Shown one piece after another: positions 40,866 to 50,931 of a stretch of DNA of 64,000 nucleotides. A model generated the notes under the pieces. The model ran no database searches. It saw only the letters and a program-made list of their open reading frames with translations, and was not told the origin of the DNA. The stretch lies in assembly GCA_030428705.1 (NCBI GenBank), contig JAUIDI010000010.1:49500-113499 (forward strand), written 5' to 3'. The number at the start of each line of letters is the position of its first letter. The first letter of the stretch is position 1. The position numbers were made by a program, and so were the translations under genes. This DNA is from Bacteroidia bacterium. Lineage in GTDB: Bacteria > Bacteroidota > Bacteroidia > Flavobacteriales > Flavobacteriaceae.

Positions 40866-40894
40866 AAAAAAGCCGCCTTCAGGGCGGCTTTTTT
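40866..40894. terminator. Bidirectional rho-independent terminator
   Basis: AAAAAAGCCGCC-TTCAG-GGCGGCTTTTTT between convergent genes. Confidence 0.9.
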
Positions 40895-42236
40895 AGTTCA
40901 ACAAATTCAAAATCTTCTGTTCGACCTCGGCACTATCCCATTTGGTTTCAATATCGGGCATTTGCATCACATCTTTCATTATTTCTTCCTGAACATCGCC
41001 AATGGCCAAAGCCTCGGCATAAGGTCGTTCCGAAAAAGTGACTCGCGAATAAGCCGGAATCCATTTATCGGGATGTTTTTCGGCAAAACTTTTTTCAATC
41101 TTTTTTTGAAGCAAAAATTTCGGATCGCTAGTCTTGCTGCTCATTTCTATGAAATTCCGATAGCTCAATTCTGCGATTGCATCGGCATTCGGCTTTCTGG
41201 CCTCTTGATACTCGGCAAAAATCTGCTCCCAATTGTCTCCATGGGTATCCATCAATTGATTGAGAACAAAGATGTCCTCAAAGCCGGCATTCATTCCTTG
41301 TCCATAGAAAGGCACTACGGCGTGGGCCGAATCACCTACCAAGGCTACCTTGTTCCAATACGTCCATGGATAGCATTTCATCGTGACTAACGCGCTTGTA
41401 GGGTTCTTAAAAAAATCTCCTATCAAATTTTCAATATCCCTACTAACGTTAGGGAAATACGTTTTGAAAAATTGCGCCGCATCGTTCTTGGTCTTAATAT
41501 TTTCGAATGAGACCTCTCCTTCAAACGGCATGAACAATGTACAGGTAAAGCTTCCATCAAGGTTGGGCATGGCGATGAACATAAACCTTCCCCTTGGCCA
41601 AATATGAAATGAATGTTTGTCCAATTTATGGGTGCCATCCTCATTGGCCGAAATGGTCAGTTCCTTATAGCCCACATCAATGAAATCTTGAGAATAATCG
41701 AAGCGGCTTCGGCGCTGCATTTTATGCCGTACTCTTGAAAAGGCGCCATCACAACCAAAGATGATATCGTAATGATATTCCTTCCACTCACCCTTTTCGG
41801 TCTCTCCCGTGAACAATTTGGCCTTCGGCAAATCTACATCCCAAACCTTTTCATTGAAGCGGAATTCGGCACCGGCCTCTTCCGCCAAATCTATCATGCT
41901 TCGATTTAGCACGCCCCTGGATATCGACCAAATAGCCTCGCCCTCTTTCCCGTAAGGTTGAAAATACATTTCTTTCCCGACTACATGCATAGCTCTTTTA
42001 TAGAGCGGGATGGCTATTTTCTTGACTTCTTCTTCTAGACCTACCTCGCGAAGTGCCCGCCATCCCCGATTGCTCATTGCCAGATTAATCGACCTGCCCG
42101 AAAAATTGATGGTACGAATATCAGGGCGCCGATCGAAGACGGTGATCTTATGCCCTGCTTTTTTAAGATAAATCGCCAGTAAAGAACCCACCAATCCGGA
42201 CCCGATAATTGCAATGTCTTTGGGGGTTTGGTTCAT
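40893..42236 (-). CDS. kmo: FAD-dependent kynurenine 3-monooxygenase
   Basis: IIGSGLVGSLLAIYLKKAGHKITVFDRRPD, GRSINLAMSNRGWRAL, VALVGDSAHAVVPFYGQGMNAGFED. Confidence 0.92.
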   Translation of the reverse strand: MNQTPKDIAIIGSGLVGSLLAIYLKKAGHKITVFDRRPDIRTINFSGRSINLAMSNRGWRALREVGLEEEVKKIAIPLYKRAMHVVGKEMYFQPYGKEGEAIWSISRGVLNRSMIDLAEEAGAEFRFNEKVWDVDLPKAKLFTGETEKGEWKEYHYDIIFGCDGAFSRVRHKMQRRSRFDYSQDFIDVGYKELTISANEDGTHKLDKHSFHIWPRGRFMFIAMPNLDGSFTCTLFMPFEGEVSFENIKTKNDAAQFFKTYFPNVSRDIENLIGDFFKNPTSALVTMKCYPWTYWNKVALVGDSAHAVVPFYGQGMNAGFEDIFVLNQLMDTHGDNWEQIFAEYQEARKPNADAIAELSYRNFIEMSSKTSDPKFLLQKKIEKSFAEKHPDKWIPAYSRVTFSERPYAEALAIGDVQEEIMKDVMQMPDIETKWDSAEVEQKILNLLN

Positions 42237-42373
42237 AATACGGATAGTACTGATAAGATTAAAGGTAAAAGTAATGAATTTCTTTACGGTAAATTAACAC
42301 GCGGTAACATCTAAAGATTTTATCCCTTCCGTATATATCTTGAACATTCCGCGAGAGCGTCTATATATCCAAG

Positions 42374-42409
42374 AAAAGTCCTTCACATGAAGATTGCGAA
42401 GGACTTTTT
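42374..42409 (-). terminator. Terminator downstream of clpP
   Basis: AAAAGTCCTTC...GAAGGACTTTTT inverted repeat. Confidence 0.8.
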
Positions 42410-42428
42410 GATTTCTTTCGAATACCGC

Positions 42429-42977
42429 TTACTCCAAAATACCGTCGACTATGCCGTATTCTATTGATTCTTCAGCGTTCATCCAGTAATCCCGGTCAAA
42501 ATCCTTTAAGACTTTTTCATATTTCTGACCACAATTTTCGGCAAGTATTTTTGCGCTCAACTCTTTGGTCTTGATAATTTCCTTGGCCTGGATTTCGATA
42601 TTCGAGGCCTGCCCCTTGGCACCCCCGCTGGGCTGATGGATCATCACCTGGGCATGGGGCTGGATAAAACGTCTCCCTTTTTTGCCCACCGACAATAAAA
42701 TACTGCCCATAGAAGCGGCGAGACCTGTACAGATGGTCGACACAGGGCTTTTAAGGGATTTTATGGTATCGTACATGGCGAAACCAGAGGTAACATATCC
42801 GCCGGGACTGTTTATGAACAGCTGTATTTCTTTATTGTTCTGCATATCGAGGTACAACAAACGATCGATTACATGCTTCGCCGAGTCATCATCTACCATA
42901 CCCCAAAGAAATACTTTTCTTTCCTCAAGCAATTTCTCATCGATAGCTTCTTGTACTTTTCCTTTTTTTGAGCTCAT
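42429..42977 (-). CDS. clpP: ATP-dependent Clp protease proteolytic subunit
   Basis: INSPGGYVTSGFAMYDTI, GLAASMGSILLSVG, MIHQPSGGAKGQA. Confidence 0.92.
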   Translation of the reverse strand: MSSKKGKVQEAIDEKLLEERKVFLWGMVDDDSAKHVIDRLLYLDMQNNKEIQLFINSPGGYVTSGFAMYDTIKSLKSPVSTICTGLAASMGSILLSVGKKGRRFIQPHAQVMIHQPSGGAKGQASNIEIQAKEIIKTKELSAKILAENCGQKYEKVLKDFDRDYWMNAEESIEYGIVDGILE

Positions 42978-43383
42978 ATTCTAATTTTTTACAAGACTCA
43001 AAATTAAACAATTTATATGACAGCGAGAAGGTCTTCATTGTAACAAAAAGACTTCCGATTATCGTGTTTTTCGGCATGCTGTCCAATACGACAGTTTTAC
43101 CGTCAACTACTAAACCTAACGCTTTATCCGATGGTGACCTTCTTCATCGACAAATGGTAACGTTCATCGTTCCATTTAGGCTTTTGCACCCATTCACCAG
43201 TTCTTTGTATAGTATTAACCAAATCTTGAATAGCGACAAAAGCACTTTATTATTCCCCAAAATAATTTAGGCGCTACAGAATGAACTTGACCTTAACGAT
43301 TATATTTCACCTTTTCGGGTAAAGAACATTATGTAGCTTCTAATTATAAGGCGATGATCCGTAAGATCCATAACGTTATAATT

Positions 43384-45819
43384 ATGAAGAAACTTTTACT
43401 CCTACAAAACACTTTGTCCAAATTCTTTTTCGTTGTTTGCGCATTAACCGCATTTTCCATGAATGCGCAGTTAAAAAAAGACTTTGCACCGAGGTATTCT
43501 GAAACTTTGAACGGTGATTTTACCATGATCGCCAATAATGTGCTATCGAGACACGCGACCAATAATTATGACGGTACCGAAAGCAACCATGATTTTGATG
43601 ACAATATTTTTGTCGATATCGATACCGATCCGACGACCTTTAATTCAAGTAGCGCCAATCTGGCCAACCCGGCTCCTGGCAATTCATGCTTGACCATTGA
43701 ACGCGTATTTTTATATTGGTCGGCCGCCGACAAGGAATATGAAGTTGACGGCGGTGGTAATGTGCTTGCCGGAGACGGAGGCCCAGAACCTGCTTGGAAC
43801 TACAATGAAATCAAAATGATGCTTCCGGGTTCTACGACCTATGACGCAACTTTGATGGCAGATGAGGTCATTTATCGAGGTAGGGACGAACATTTTGTAA
43901 ATGATCCTTATATATGTGTAAAGGATATTACAAGTTGGGTACAGAACCTGAACAACCCTTTTGGCAAATACCAAATAGCAAACGTAAAAGCGACCGAAGG
44001 TCGTCTACTGGGTCATGATGGCGGAAATGTAGGAACATCTGGCGGGTGGCAGATTGTCTTTGTTTATCAGAGTCCGACCTTGCCCCAAAAGAACATTACC
44101 TTATTTGACGGATATGCTCACATCACGGCCAGCCAAAATAATTTTGACGTGACTTTTAACGGCTTTCAGACCGTTCCGAACGGACGTGTCAAAGCCAACA
44201 TGGTTATAGGGTCATTTGAAGGAGACCGCGGCATTAGTCAAGATCAATTGTTGATTTTCAATACAAATGGTGTTTGGGAACCGTTAACCACGCCTATGCG
44301 TCTTGCCGATAACTTTTTCAACAGCTCGATAACCACAAACGGCTCGGATTTCCTTGATAGAATGCCGGCCAGTACCAATACGCTCGGGTACGATGCTTCT
44401 CTTTTCGACCTTGACAATAATGCCAATAGGTTGATAACCAACAATCAAACCTCTGCAGTAATCAGAATGACATCGAACCAAGAGACGTACGGGCTATATC
44501 TTTTGGGTATGGCAGTTGAAGTCTGGGAACCTTCGTTAAACCAGTTGGAACTGTACGCCATGGCTTCAAATGAGAATCCCAGGGCCGGAGAGACCATTCA
44601 AATCTATTTGGATGTCGCCAATACCGGTAATGACAATATTCGTGATTTGACCTTTGTTACAACAATCCCTCCGGAAATGGAATTTGTTTCCGTTGAACCA
44701 TTGCCCTCCGAAATAACCTATAATTTCGATTCAAATACCCGGGAATTGACCTTCATGGTCGCTGATGGGTATACCGATGTGTCGGGAACGCCTTATACAA
44801 TTCAATATGCGTTGCGCGTTCAGGATGATTCGTATTTTGGAAACCTCCCTGCATGTACTTTTGAATCGAGTTCACAAACGATGGCCTCATTTTCGGGTGA
44901 AATAAATACCACGCCAAAAACCGAGTACAGTTCATTTACCTTCGACGATTGTGGTATAGGAAACGAAGATGCTACCATAATCTCAATAAGCATAACAGAT
45001 ATTCAAGCACCAACTTTTGACGGAGAATTGCCCGCGGATATTACCGTCGAATGTGACGAGGTGCCCGACCCAGCCGTTTTGACCGCTACGGACTACTGCG
45101 ATATGAATCCTATTGTAACCTTTAACGAAATGGCGACCAACAATCGTGATTGCGGAACCGGTTACGAGATTACAAGAACTTGGACGGCCACCGACAATAG
45201 CGGAAACAGCTTTACGCATACCCGGATTATTACGGTCAATGGAAATCCATGTTTGATGGACGTCGAGGCTCCGGTTTTTGTAGAGGAACTTCCCATGGAT
45301 ATTACGGTAGATTGTGATAACGTTCCAGATGCGGAAATTTTGACCGCCATTGATAATTGCGATATGGATCCCGAGGTAACTTTCACTGAAACGGCCACGA
45401 ACGACCGTGATTGTACCACCGGATATGAAATTACAAGAACATGGATTGCCACGGACGATGCCGGCAACCAAACAACACATACCCAAATTATTGTCGTGAA
45501 TGCCGATTTGCCCTGTAGTATTGATGATTTGATAGTGTCAAAGACAATTACTTCGAATGGCGACGGCATAAATGACATGTTCGAGATAACCGGTCTTGAG
45601 GCCTGCAATTACATCTATCAATTGAGAATATTTAACCGATGGGGCAATATAGTATACGAATCGAACGATTATAAAAATGACTGGGGCGGATTTGCCCCTA
45701 ATAATTCCCTTGGGAATTCAGGTATGCTACCTTCTGGAACTTATTATTATATCATCGGTTTTAATAATACAGAAATCAAACCGATCAACGGGTATATTTA
45801 TATTGGATCCAATATTTAA
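43384..45819 (+). CDS. Large secreted surface protein with two HYR-like repeats and T9SS type-B sorting domain
   Basis: Signal peptide; tandem repeat ITVECDEVPDPAVLTATDYCDMNPIVTF / ITVDCDNVPDAEILTAIDNCDMDPEVTF; C-terminus SNGDGINDMFEI...FNRWGNIVYESNDYKNDWGG...LPSGTYYYII. Confidence 0.9.
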   Translation: MKKLLLLQNTLSKFFFVVCALTAFSMNAQLKKDFAPRYSETLNGDFTMIANNVLSRHATNNYDGTESNHDFDDNIFVDIDTDPTTFNSSSANLANPAPGNSCLTIERVFLYWSAADKEYEVDGGGNVLAGDGGPEPAWNYNEIKMMLPGSTTYDATLMADEVIYRGRDEHFVNDPYICVKDITSWVQNLNNPFGKYQIANVKATEGRLLGHDGGNVGTSGGWQIVFVYQSPTLPQKNITLFDGYAHITASQNNFDVTFNGFQTVPNGRVKANMVIGSFEGDRGISQDQLLIFNTNGVWEPLTTPMRLADNFFNSSITTNGSDFLDRMPASTNTLGYDASLFDLDNNANRLITNNQTSAVIRMTSNQETYGLYLLGMAVEVWEPSLNQLELYAMASNENPRAGETIQIYLDVANTGNDNIRDLTFVTTIPPEMEFVSVEPLPSEITYNFDSNTRELTFMVADGYTDVSGTPYTIQYALRVQDDSYFGNLPACTFESSSQTMASFSGEINTTPKTEYSSFTFDDCGIGNEDATIISISITDIQAPTFDGELPADITVECDEVPDPAVLTATDYCDMNPIVTFNEMATNNRDCGTGYEITRTWTATDNSGNSFTHTRIITVNGNPCLMDVEAPVFVEELPMDITVDCDNVPDAEILTAIDNCDMDPEVTFTETATNDRDCTTGYEITRTWIATDDAGNQTTHTQIIVVNADLPCSIDDLIVSKTITSNGDGINDMFEITGLEACNYIYQLRIFNRWGNIVYESNDYKNDWGGFAPNNSLGNSGMLPSGTYYYIIGFNNTEIKPINGYIYIGSNI

Positions 45820-45823
45820 TTAT

Positions 45824-46729
45824 ATGAGACACATTAGGAAACATATTTTTGTATTGGCTTTAGGTTTCACTTTGTTTTCAAGTGCCCAACAATTACCACA
45901 ATTTACCCAATATGTTTACAATACGATGTCGATAAACCCGGCTTATGCAGGCAGTAGGGAGACATTGAATGTTACCGCACTCCATCGCAACCAATGGGCT
46001 GGTATTGATGGTAATCCGACTACAAGTACACTTTCAGTGCATACACCGATCAGGTTTAGCCGGGTCGGCCTAGGCCTGTCTTACATCAATGACCGGCTAG
46101 GGTTCGAAAAGACAAATTACATTTATGCCGATTTTTCATATACGGTACCAGTAAGTAGCGAGGTCAATATGGCTTTTGGATTAAAAGGCGGTTTCACCAA
46201 TTATCGCTTGGAAACCCCTGATGGGAACGACCCCTTCTTTTCGGGGGGATTTACAGAATGGAATCCCAATTTTGGGGCAGGCATCTATATCAGTTCGAAC
46301 AAATGGTATATCGGGGCATCTTCACCTAGAATTTTGAATACCGATTTGAATGAAGGGGAATTCGCCGCCTTGGAGCGAAATAGTTATTATGCCATTGGGG
46401 GTTATGTTTTCGATTTGGGCAAAACCACTAAATTTAAGACCACGGCCATTATGAAATATACTAATGGAGCTCCTGCCACATACGACATCTCTGCCAATTT
46501 TCTACTTTTTGAAAAGTTCTGGATCGGGGCATCTTATCGCTTTAACGATGCAGATAGTTTTGGGGTGGTCATGGATTATTCTATTTCCAATTCCTTTAGA
46601 TTAGGGTATGCCTATGACCAACCTACGGCTACTTTTAGGCCCTATTCAGGAGGCACCCATGAGGTAATCCTCATTTACGAGCTTTTCAATAGACGTATCG
46701 GAGGCCTTAAATCTCCTAGATATTTCTAA
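45824..46729 (+). CDS. Type IX secretion system membrane protein, PorP/SprF family
   Basis: QQLPQFTQYVYNTMSINPAYAGSRETLNVTALHRNQWAG; outer-membrane beta-barrel; ATG 5 nt after upstream stop. Confidence 0.95.
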   Translation: MRHIRKHIFVLALGFTLFSSAQQLPQFTQYVYNTMSINPAYAGSRETLNVTALHRNQWAGIDGNPTTSTLSVHTPIRFSRVGLGLSYINDRLGFEKTNYIYADFSYTVPVSSEVNMAFGLKGGFTNYRLETPDGNDPFFSGGFTEWNPNFGAGIYISSNKWYIGASSPRILNTDLNEGEFAALERNSYYAIGGYVFDLGKTTKFKTTAIMKYTNGAPATYDISANFLLFEKFWIGASYRFNDADSFGVVMDYSISNSFRLGYAYDQPTATFRPYSGGTHEVILIYELFNRRIGGLKSPRYF

Positions 46730-46765
46730 AAATAGTGTTGGGAAACAAACTGAATTCCTTGACAT

Positions 46766-47194
46766 TCATTTTAAGAGAATGTCGAAAAAATAGCTATTCG
46801 ACCATTTTGAAGCGATACCATTATCCGGAACGAGAAGTGCCCGAACTCTTAGACCATCAAGAAATCCATCATCCAAAAACTGGATATCAATATTCTTCTC
46901 GACCATCATTTTAGACTTTTTCGCACATACATGAACAGTAGTATGGGCCAGCAATTTTAATTGATCGGGGGCTTTTGAAAAAATTATATCGGCTGTATCT
47001 TCAAACAAAATGGTTGATTGATCGATTCTTCCCATATTTTCATAAATAAAAAAATGGAGTTGATACCGAAATCCCGATTTTACTTCCTTTTTATCGAACT
47101 TTAGTTTTGATCTGGCAACAATGCCTTCGTCAAAACGATAGTCAAAAGAACATTTATCATTGAGGGCAAGTTTTACAAACTTGACTTTTGCCAT
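46766..47194 (-). CDS. Hypothetical protein
   Basis: 142 aa ORF in unoccupied sequence; no family recognised. Confidence 0.55.
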   Translation of the reverse strand: MAKVKFVKLALNDKCSFDYRFDEGIVARSKLKFDKKEVKSGFRYQLHFFIYENMGRIDQSTILFEDTADIIFSKAPDQLKLLAHTTVHVCAKKSKMMVEKNIDIQFLDDGFLDGLRVRALLVPDNGIASKWSNSYFFDILLK

Positions 47195-47303
47195 TTAAAA
47201 CCCGATTAACTTGAGATAAAAATTAAAGTGGTCAATTCCTTCTAAGAGAAAGGACGGAACGATTTACCATCAATTCCGCCCCTTCAGCAAAAACAACAAC
47301 CAA

Positions 47304-48131
47304 TTATTTCTCTATTTCTACTCTGTTATCGACCACTTCTTTAATGGGAATTATGGTCTTGCCTTCGTTTGTTTTTAGCGTAATGCTAATGTTATCTATA
47401 GATTCTATAGTGCCTTTCACACCGTTCACCTTAATCTTGTCTCCTAAAACATAGGTCTTACGTGTATAAAAAGTTCGCAACAAGTCGGCGATGACATCTT
47501 TGGATCCCAGACCAAAACCAATGGACAATGCCAAAAGAAATGAACCCAGTATGATGGTAACATTATTAGTGATAATGGTAGTATCGACTCCTGCTTGGTT
47601 CAACGCCGTGACCGTTATGAAGACCAATATCAGGTAAAAAACGATGTTGCCGATAATTTTTGAGCCGCTTAATTCAAATGATTCGAACACTCCTTTCACA
47701 GCCTTTTTAATAAAATTGGCAATGTAAAGTCCGATCATGAAGAGCGCTATGGCACTAAACAATTTTGGCAGATATCTAAGAAGATTTCCAATTTCCGACG
47801 AGATGATGTTCCAATTCATGATGTCGGCCGCCACGATCAAGAAAACCAAGAACATGAGCCATTTTACAAAACTCAGGATCACTTTTGAGACCTTGAAGTC
47901 TATGTCATGATTACCGAACAAATCGGTCTCGTTAATCTTTTCGGTAAGCCGATCGACTTTTACTATCTTCAAAAGTTTTTTCAGAATCAATAATATCACT
48001 CTGGTAATCAACCAGCCTATTAGTAAAATGAGTATGGCTCCAACAATATTCGGTAAGGTCGAGCCAATATTCTCTCCCATAGTACTAAGTGATTCTAAGG
48101 TCAGGTCTTTCCATGCGTTAATTGTTTCCAT
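47304..48131 (-). CDS. Small-conductance mechanosensitive ion channel family protein
   Basis: Three TM helices, GFGLGSKDVIADLLRTFYTRKTYVLGDKIKVNGVKGTIESIDNISITLKTNEGKTIIPI. Confidence 0.93.
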   Translation of the reverse strand: METINAWKDLTLESLSTMGENIGSTLPNIVGAILILLIGWLITRVILLILKKLLKIVKVDRLTEKINETDLFGNHDIDFKVSKVILSFVKWLMFLVFLIVAADIMNWNIISSEIGNLLRYLPKLFSAIALFMIGLYIANFIKKAVKGVFESFELSGSKIIGNIVFYLILVFITVTALNQAGVDTTIITNNVTIILGSFLLALSIGFGLGSKDVIADLLRTFYTRKTYVLGDKIKVNGVKGTIESIDNISITLKTNEGKTIIPIKEVVDNRVEIEK

Positions 48132-48155
48132 AAGTTGTCGTTGATTAGTGTTACT

Positions 48156-48353
48156 TCAGTTATACTTGTTTTTGTCTTTGGTTTTTAAAAATTGTGTCAA
48201 GGTAGAAGGATAATTATTTGTTACGAGAAAAGTAATATCCATCAATAATTTGGCCGTCGCCACATCATCCATGACCTTCTGCCTCATTTCTGACGGAACT
48301 TCCCTAATGGAATCTTCCAATTCTTTAAAAGGATTATTTTTTGTGTTCGACAT
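48156..48353 (-). CDS. Small cytoplasmic hypothetical protein between sigma factor and MscS genes
   Basis: 65 aa ORF abutting sigma factor stop (48354) with no gap. Confidence 0.65.
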   Translation of the reverse strand: MSNTKNNPFKELEDSIREVPSEMRQKVMDDVATAKLLMDITFLVTNNYPSTLTQFLKTKDKNKYN

Positions 48354-48926
48354 CTATCCTAATTTATTATATGCTACTATTACTTTGCTCTTGGCCCTTT
48401 TCAACCTCATTTTAATGGCGCTTTCACTTACATCTAAAAGACCGGCCAATTCCCTTACCGGCACTTCATCTTGATACTTCAAAAGCAATAGGGATTTGTC
48501 TTCTGAGGGAATGATCTCCAGTGCTTTCCTCAACTTTGACACTTTCAGTCGAAGTAGCGTTTCTTCAGGCACATGGATCAAATAGGTATCATCGTTCTCA
48601 TCAATTGCCTTGGCCTTATCGCTAATTTTGCGCTCCCTGTTTCTATTCACGTGGTTCGCACAAAAGTTATAGGTAAAAGAATACAGCCAGGTAGAAAATT
48701 TAGATTTGCCCTTAAAAGTTCTGAGTTTGACAAAGAGCAATAAAAACACATCTTGGGTAAGGTCCTTGGCTTCGTCCTCGGTTCTTGAAAAACCAAAGCA
48801 CTTATTATATACTATTTTGGCATACCTATCGTACAATTCCCCAAAAAAGAAAGGATTGTTGTCCTTCACCACTCTTTCGACAAGTTCTTCGTCAGAGAGG
48901 GTATCAAGAAGATCTGCGGTATTCAA
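48354..48926 (-). CDS. ECF RNA polymerase sigma factor
   Basis: AKDLTQDVFLLLFVKLRTFKGKSKFSTWLYSFTYNFCANHVNR; VPVRELAGLLDVSESAIKMRLKRAKSKV. Confidence 0.93.
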   Translation of the reverse strand: MNTADLLDTLSDEELVERVVKDNNPFFFGELYDRYAKIVYNKCFGFSRTEDEAKDLTQDVFLLLFVKLRTFKGKSKFSTWLYSFTYNFCANHVNRNRERKISDKAKAIDENDDTYLIHVPEETLLRLKVSKLRKALEIIPSEDKSLLLLKYQDEVPVRELAGLLDVSESAIKMRLKRAKSKVIVAYNKLG

Positions 48927-49056
48927 GGTCGCTTTAGGTTTGGTTGTTTATTATATTTAGACACCGAATTTTTTAAAAAGTCACCATTATATTTCAAATT
49001 TTTTTAAAGTAGGCTAAACTCTGCATATTCAATATCTTTGATAAAAACCTTGAAAA

Positions 49057-49737
49057 ATGAAAAAGTACCTATTAACGACCGTTTTACTGGTATGCGCGGC
49101 TATTGCATGCAAAGAAGAAAAGAAAGCCGAAACCGCCGTGCCCCAAAAAGAGCTTTCCCTATTGGAAAAAATAGCTTTTGCCAACGGGTATGAAAATTGG
49201 AAAAACGTCAGCGAGCTTAAATTCACATTCAACGTAGACCGGGATACATCACATTTTGAGCGTACATGGAGCTGGAAGCCCAAGACAAACGATGTTACCA
49301 TGGTATCGGCGACCGATACCGTTTCGTACAATCGGAAACAAATGGACAGCATTGCGGAAAAAGCAAACAGTAATTTTATCAACGATAAATACTGGTTATT
49401 GGCCCCTATCAATATTTTATGGGATGAAAACAATATAACCCAGGAACATTCGACCGAGACGGAAGCCCCCATCAGCAAAAAACCGATGCAAAAATTGACC
49501 GTGGTGTACGGAAATGAAGGAGGTTACACTCCCGGAGATGCCTATGATTTTTATTTCGGTAATGATTACATCGTTCAAGAGTGGGTATTTAGAAAAGCAA
49601 ACCAAGCCGAACCTTCAATGGTTACATCATGGGAAGATTATGTCGAAAAAGGAGGGCTTAAGATTTCTCAAACGCATAAGATGCCAGAAGGAAACTTCAA
49701 ACTCTATTTCACCGATATCGAGGTGAAGACTAACTAA
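49057..49737 (+). CDS. Putative lipoprotein
   Basis: Lipobox MKKYLLTTVLLVCAAIAC; -7 box TATCTTTG at 49033-49040. Confidence 0.75.
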   Translation: MKKYLLTTVLLVCAAIACKEEKKAETAVPQKELSLLEKIAFANGYENWKNVSELKFTFNVDRDTSHFERTWSWKPKTNDVTMVSATDTVSYNRKQMDSIAEKANSNFINDKYWLLAPINILWDENNITQEHSTETEAPISKKPMQKLTVVYGNEGGYTPGDAYDFYFGNDYIVQEWVFRKANQAEPSMVTSWEDYVEKGGLKISQTHKMPEGNFKLYFTDIEVKTN

Positions 49738-50906
49738 CCTCTTCTATTTCCAAGTATACCGGTCGCCAAGAGTACGATTATGGCACAGACCAGAAGTACC
49801 ACAAAACTTGTGATCAACGAGTAACTGTCGGCCAAAAAGCCCAAAATCGGAGGTGCCGCCAAAAAGCCTGCATAACCAGTGCCGGCAATAAAAGCAACCC
49901 CTTGAGAGGAGTCGATACCTTTTACATTGCCCCCGATACGAAAAAGTTCAGGAATTATGACCGAGAAGCCAAGACCTATAAGGCCAAAACCGATTATGGC
50001 CAAGAAAGTAAAAGTGCTCAATACCGCAATATGACCGGCTATGGCAACAAGACTCCCCAAGGCCACGATCTTTACCGAACCGATTTTCTGGCTGATACTA
50101 TCTCCTAAAAACCGTCCAGTGGTCATGGTAATGGAAAACGCCAAAAAACCGGTTCCCCAAAGGGCTTCAGGTGCCAAACTGATCTCCTTCAAAAAAAGTC
50201 CGCTCCAATCGACAATGGCTCCCTCGCCTCCCATCACCATAAAAGAGACGATACCGATGACCAACAAAGGTTTGAATAGTTTGAGGCTGAAGGGTTCTTT
50301 TTCAACGGGAGCAGCCGTAATATGGAAGTAATTTTTATGCAAAAGATAATTTATTATCAATACGGCCGCTACCACTAGGGTCATATGTAAAGCGGGATTA
50401 CCAAAAAAAACGATCAGAAAACTTCCCAGACCGGCCAGTACCCCGCCCAGACTGAAAAATCCATGGGCAGCTGACATGAAGTTCTGTTTATCCTCCTTTT
50501 CAAGTTCGGTAACCAGAGTATTCATAGAGATATCGGTAAAACCATTCGAGGCCCCAAAGAGAAAGAGAGACCCCATCAAAATATAGTAATTCGTTGCAAC
50601 GAGTGGCAATAAAGCGGTAAAACTACAGAGCAGTACGCCATACCAGGTCGCCTTGCCTACACCAAGTCTGTTGATAATCTTCGCCGCAATAGGGAACACC
50701 GTAAAAACCCCCAAAGAGAGAAAGAAAATAGCGATTCCCAATTGCGATTTGTCAATGCCCAGATTTTCTTTTACCGTAGGGATATAGATAGCCCAGGTAC
50801 CGAACCATATATTGAGGCTGGCAAACACCCAGGCAGGGGCAAAATACCGTGGGTTCGAAAGAATAAGTCGGAGTGATTTCATTGAAATAGCATAATCGCG
50901 GGTCAA
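49734..50906 (-). CDS. MFS transporter
   Basis: 12-TM-like hydrophobic pattern, GVFTVFPIAAKIINRLGVGKATW. Confidence 0.88.
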   Translation of the reverse strand: MTRDYAISMKSLRLILSNPRYFAPAWVFASLNIWFGTWAIYIPTVKENLGIDKSQLGIAIFFLSLGVFTVFPIAAKIINRLGVGKATWYGVLLCSFTALLPLVATNYYILMGSLFLFGASNGFTDISMNTLVTELEKEDKQNFMSAAHGFFSLGGVLAGLGSFLIVFFGNPALHMTLVVAAVLIINYLLHKNYFHITAAPVEKEPFSLKLFKPLLVIGIVSFMVMGGEGAIVDWSGLFLKEISLAPEALWGTGFLAFSITMTTGRFLGDSISQKIGSVKIVALGSLVAIAGHIAVLSTFTFLAIIGFGLIGLGFSVIIPELFRIGGNVKGIDSSQGVAFIAGTGYAGFLAAPPILGFLADSYSLITSFVVLLVCAIIVLLATGILGNRRG

Positions 50907-50931
50907 AGCTAGTCAAAACAGTTGCTACCAA

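Noticed and set aside
42968-43270. 100-aa + strand ORF in the clpP upstream region
   Set aside because: Overlaps clpP start and intergenic AT-rich sequence; no protein-like composition or ribosome-binding context.
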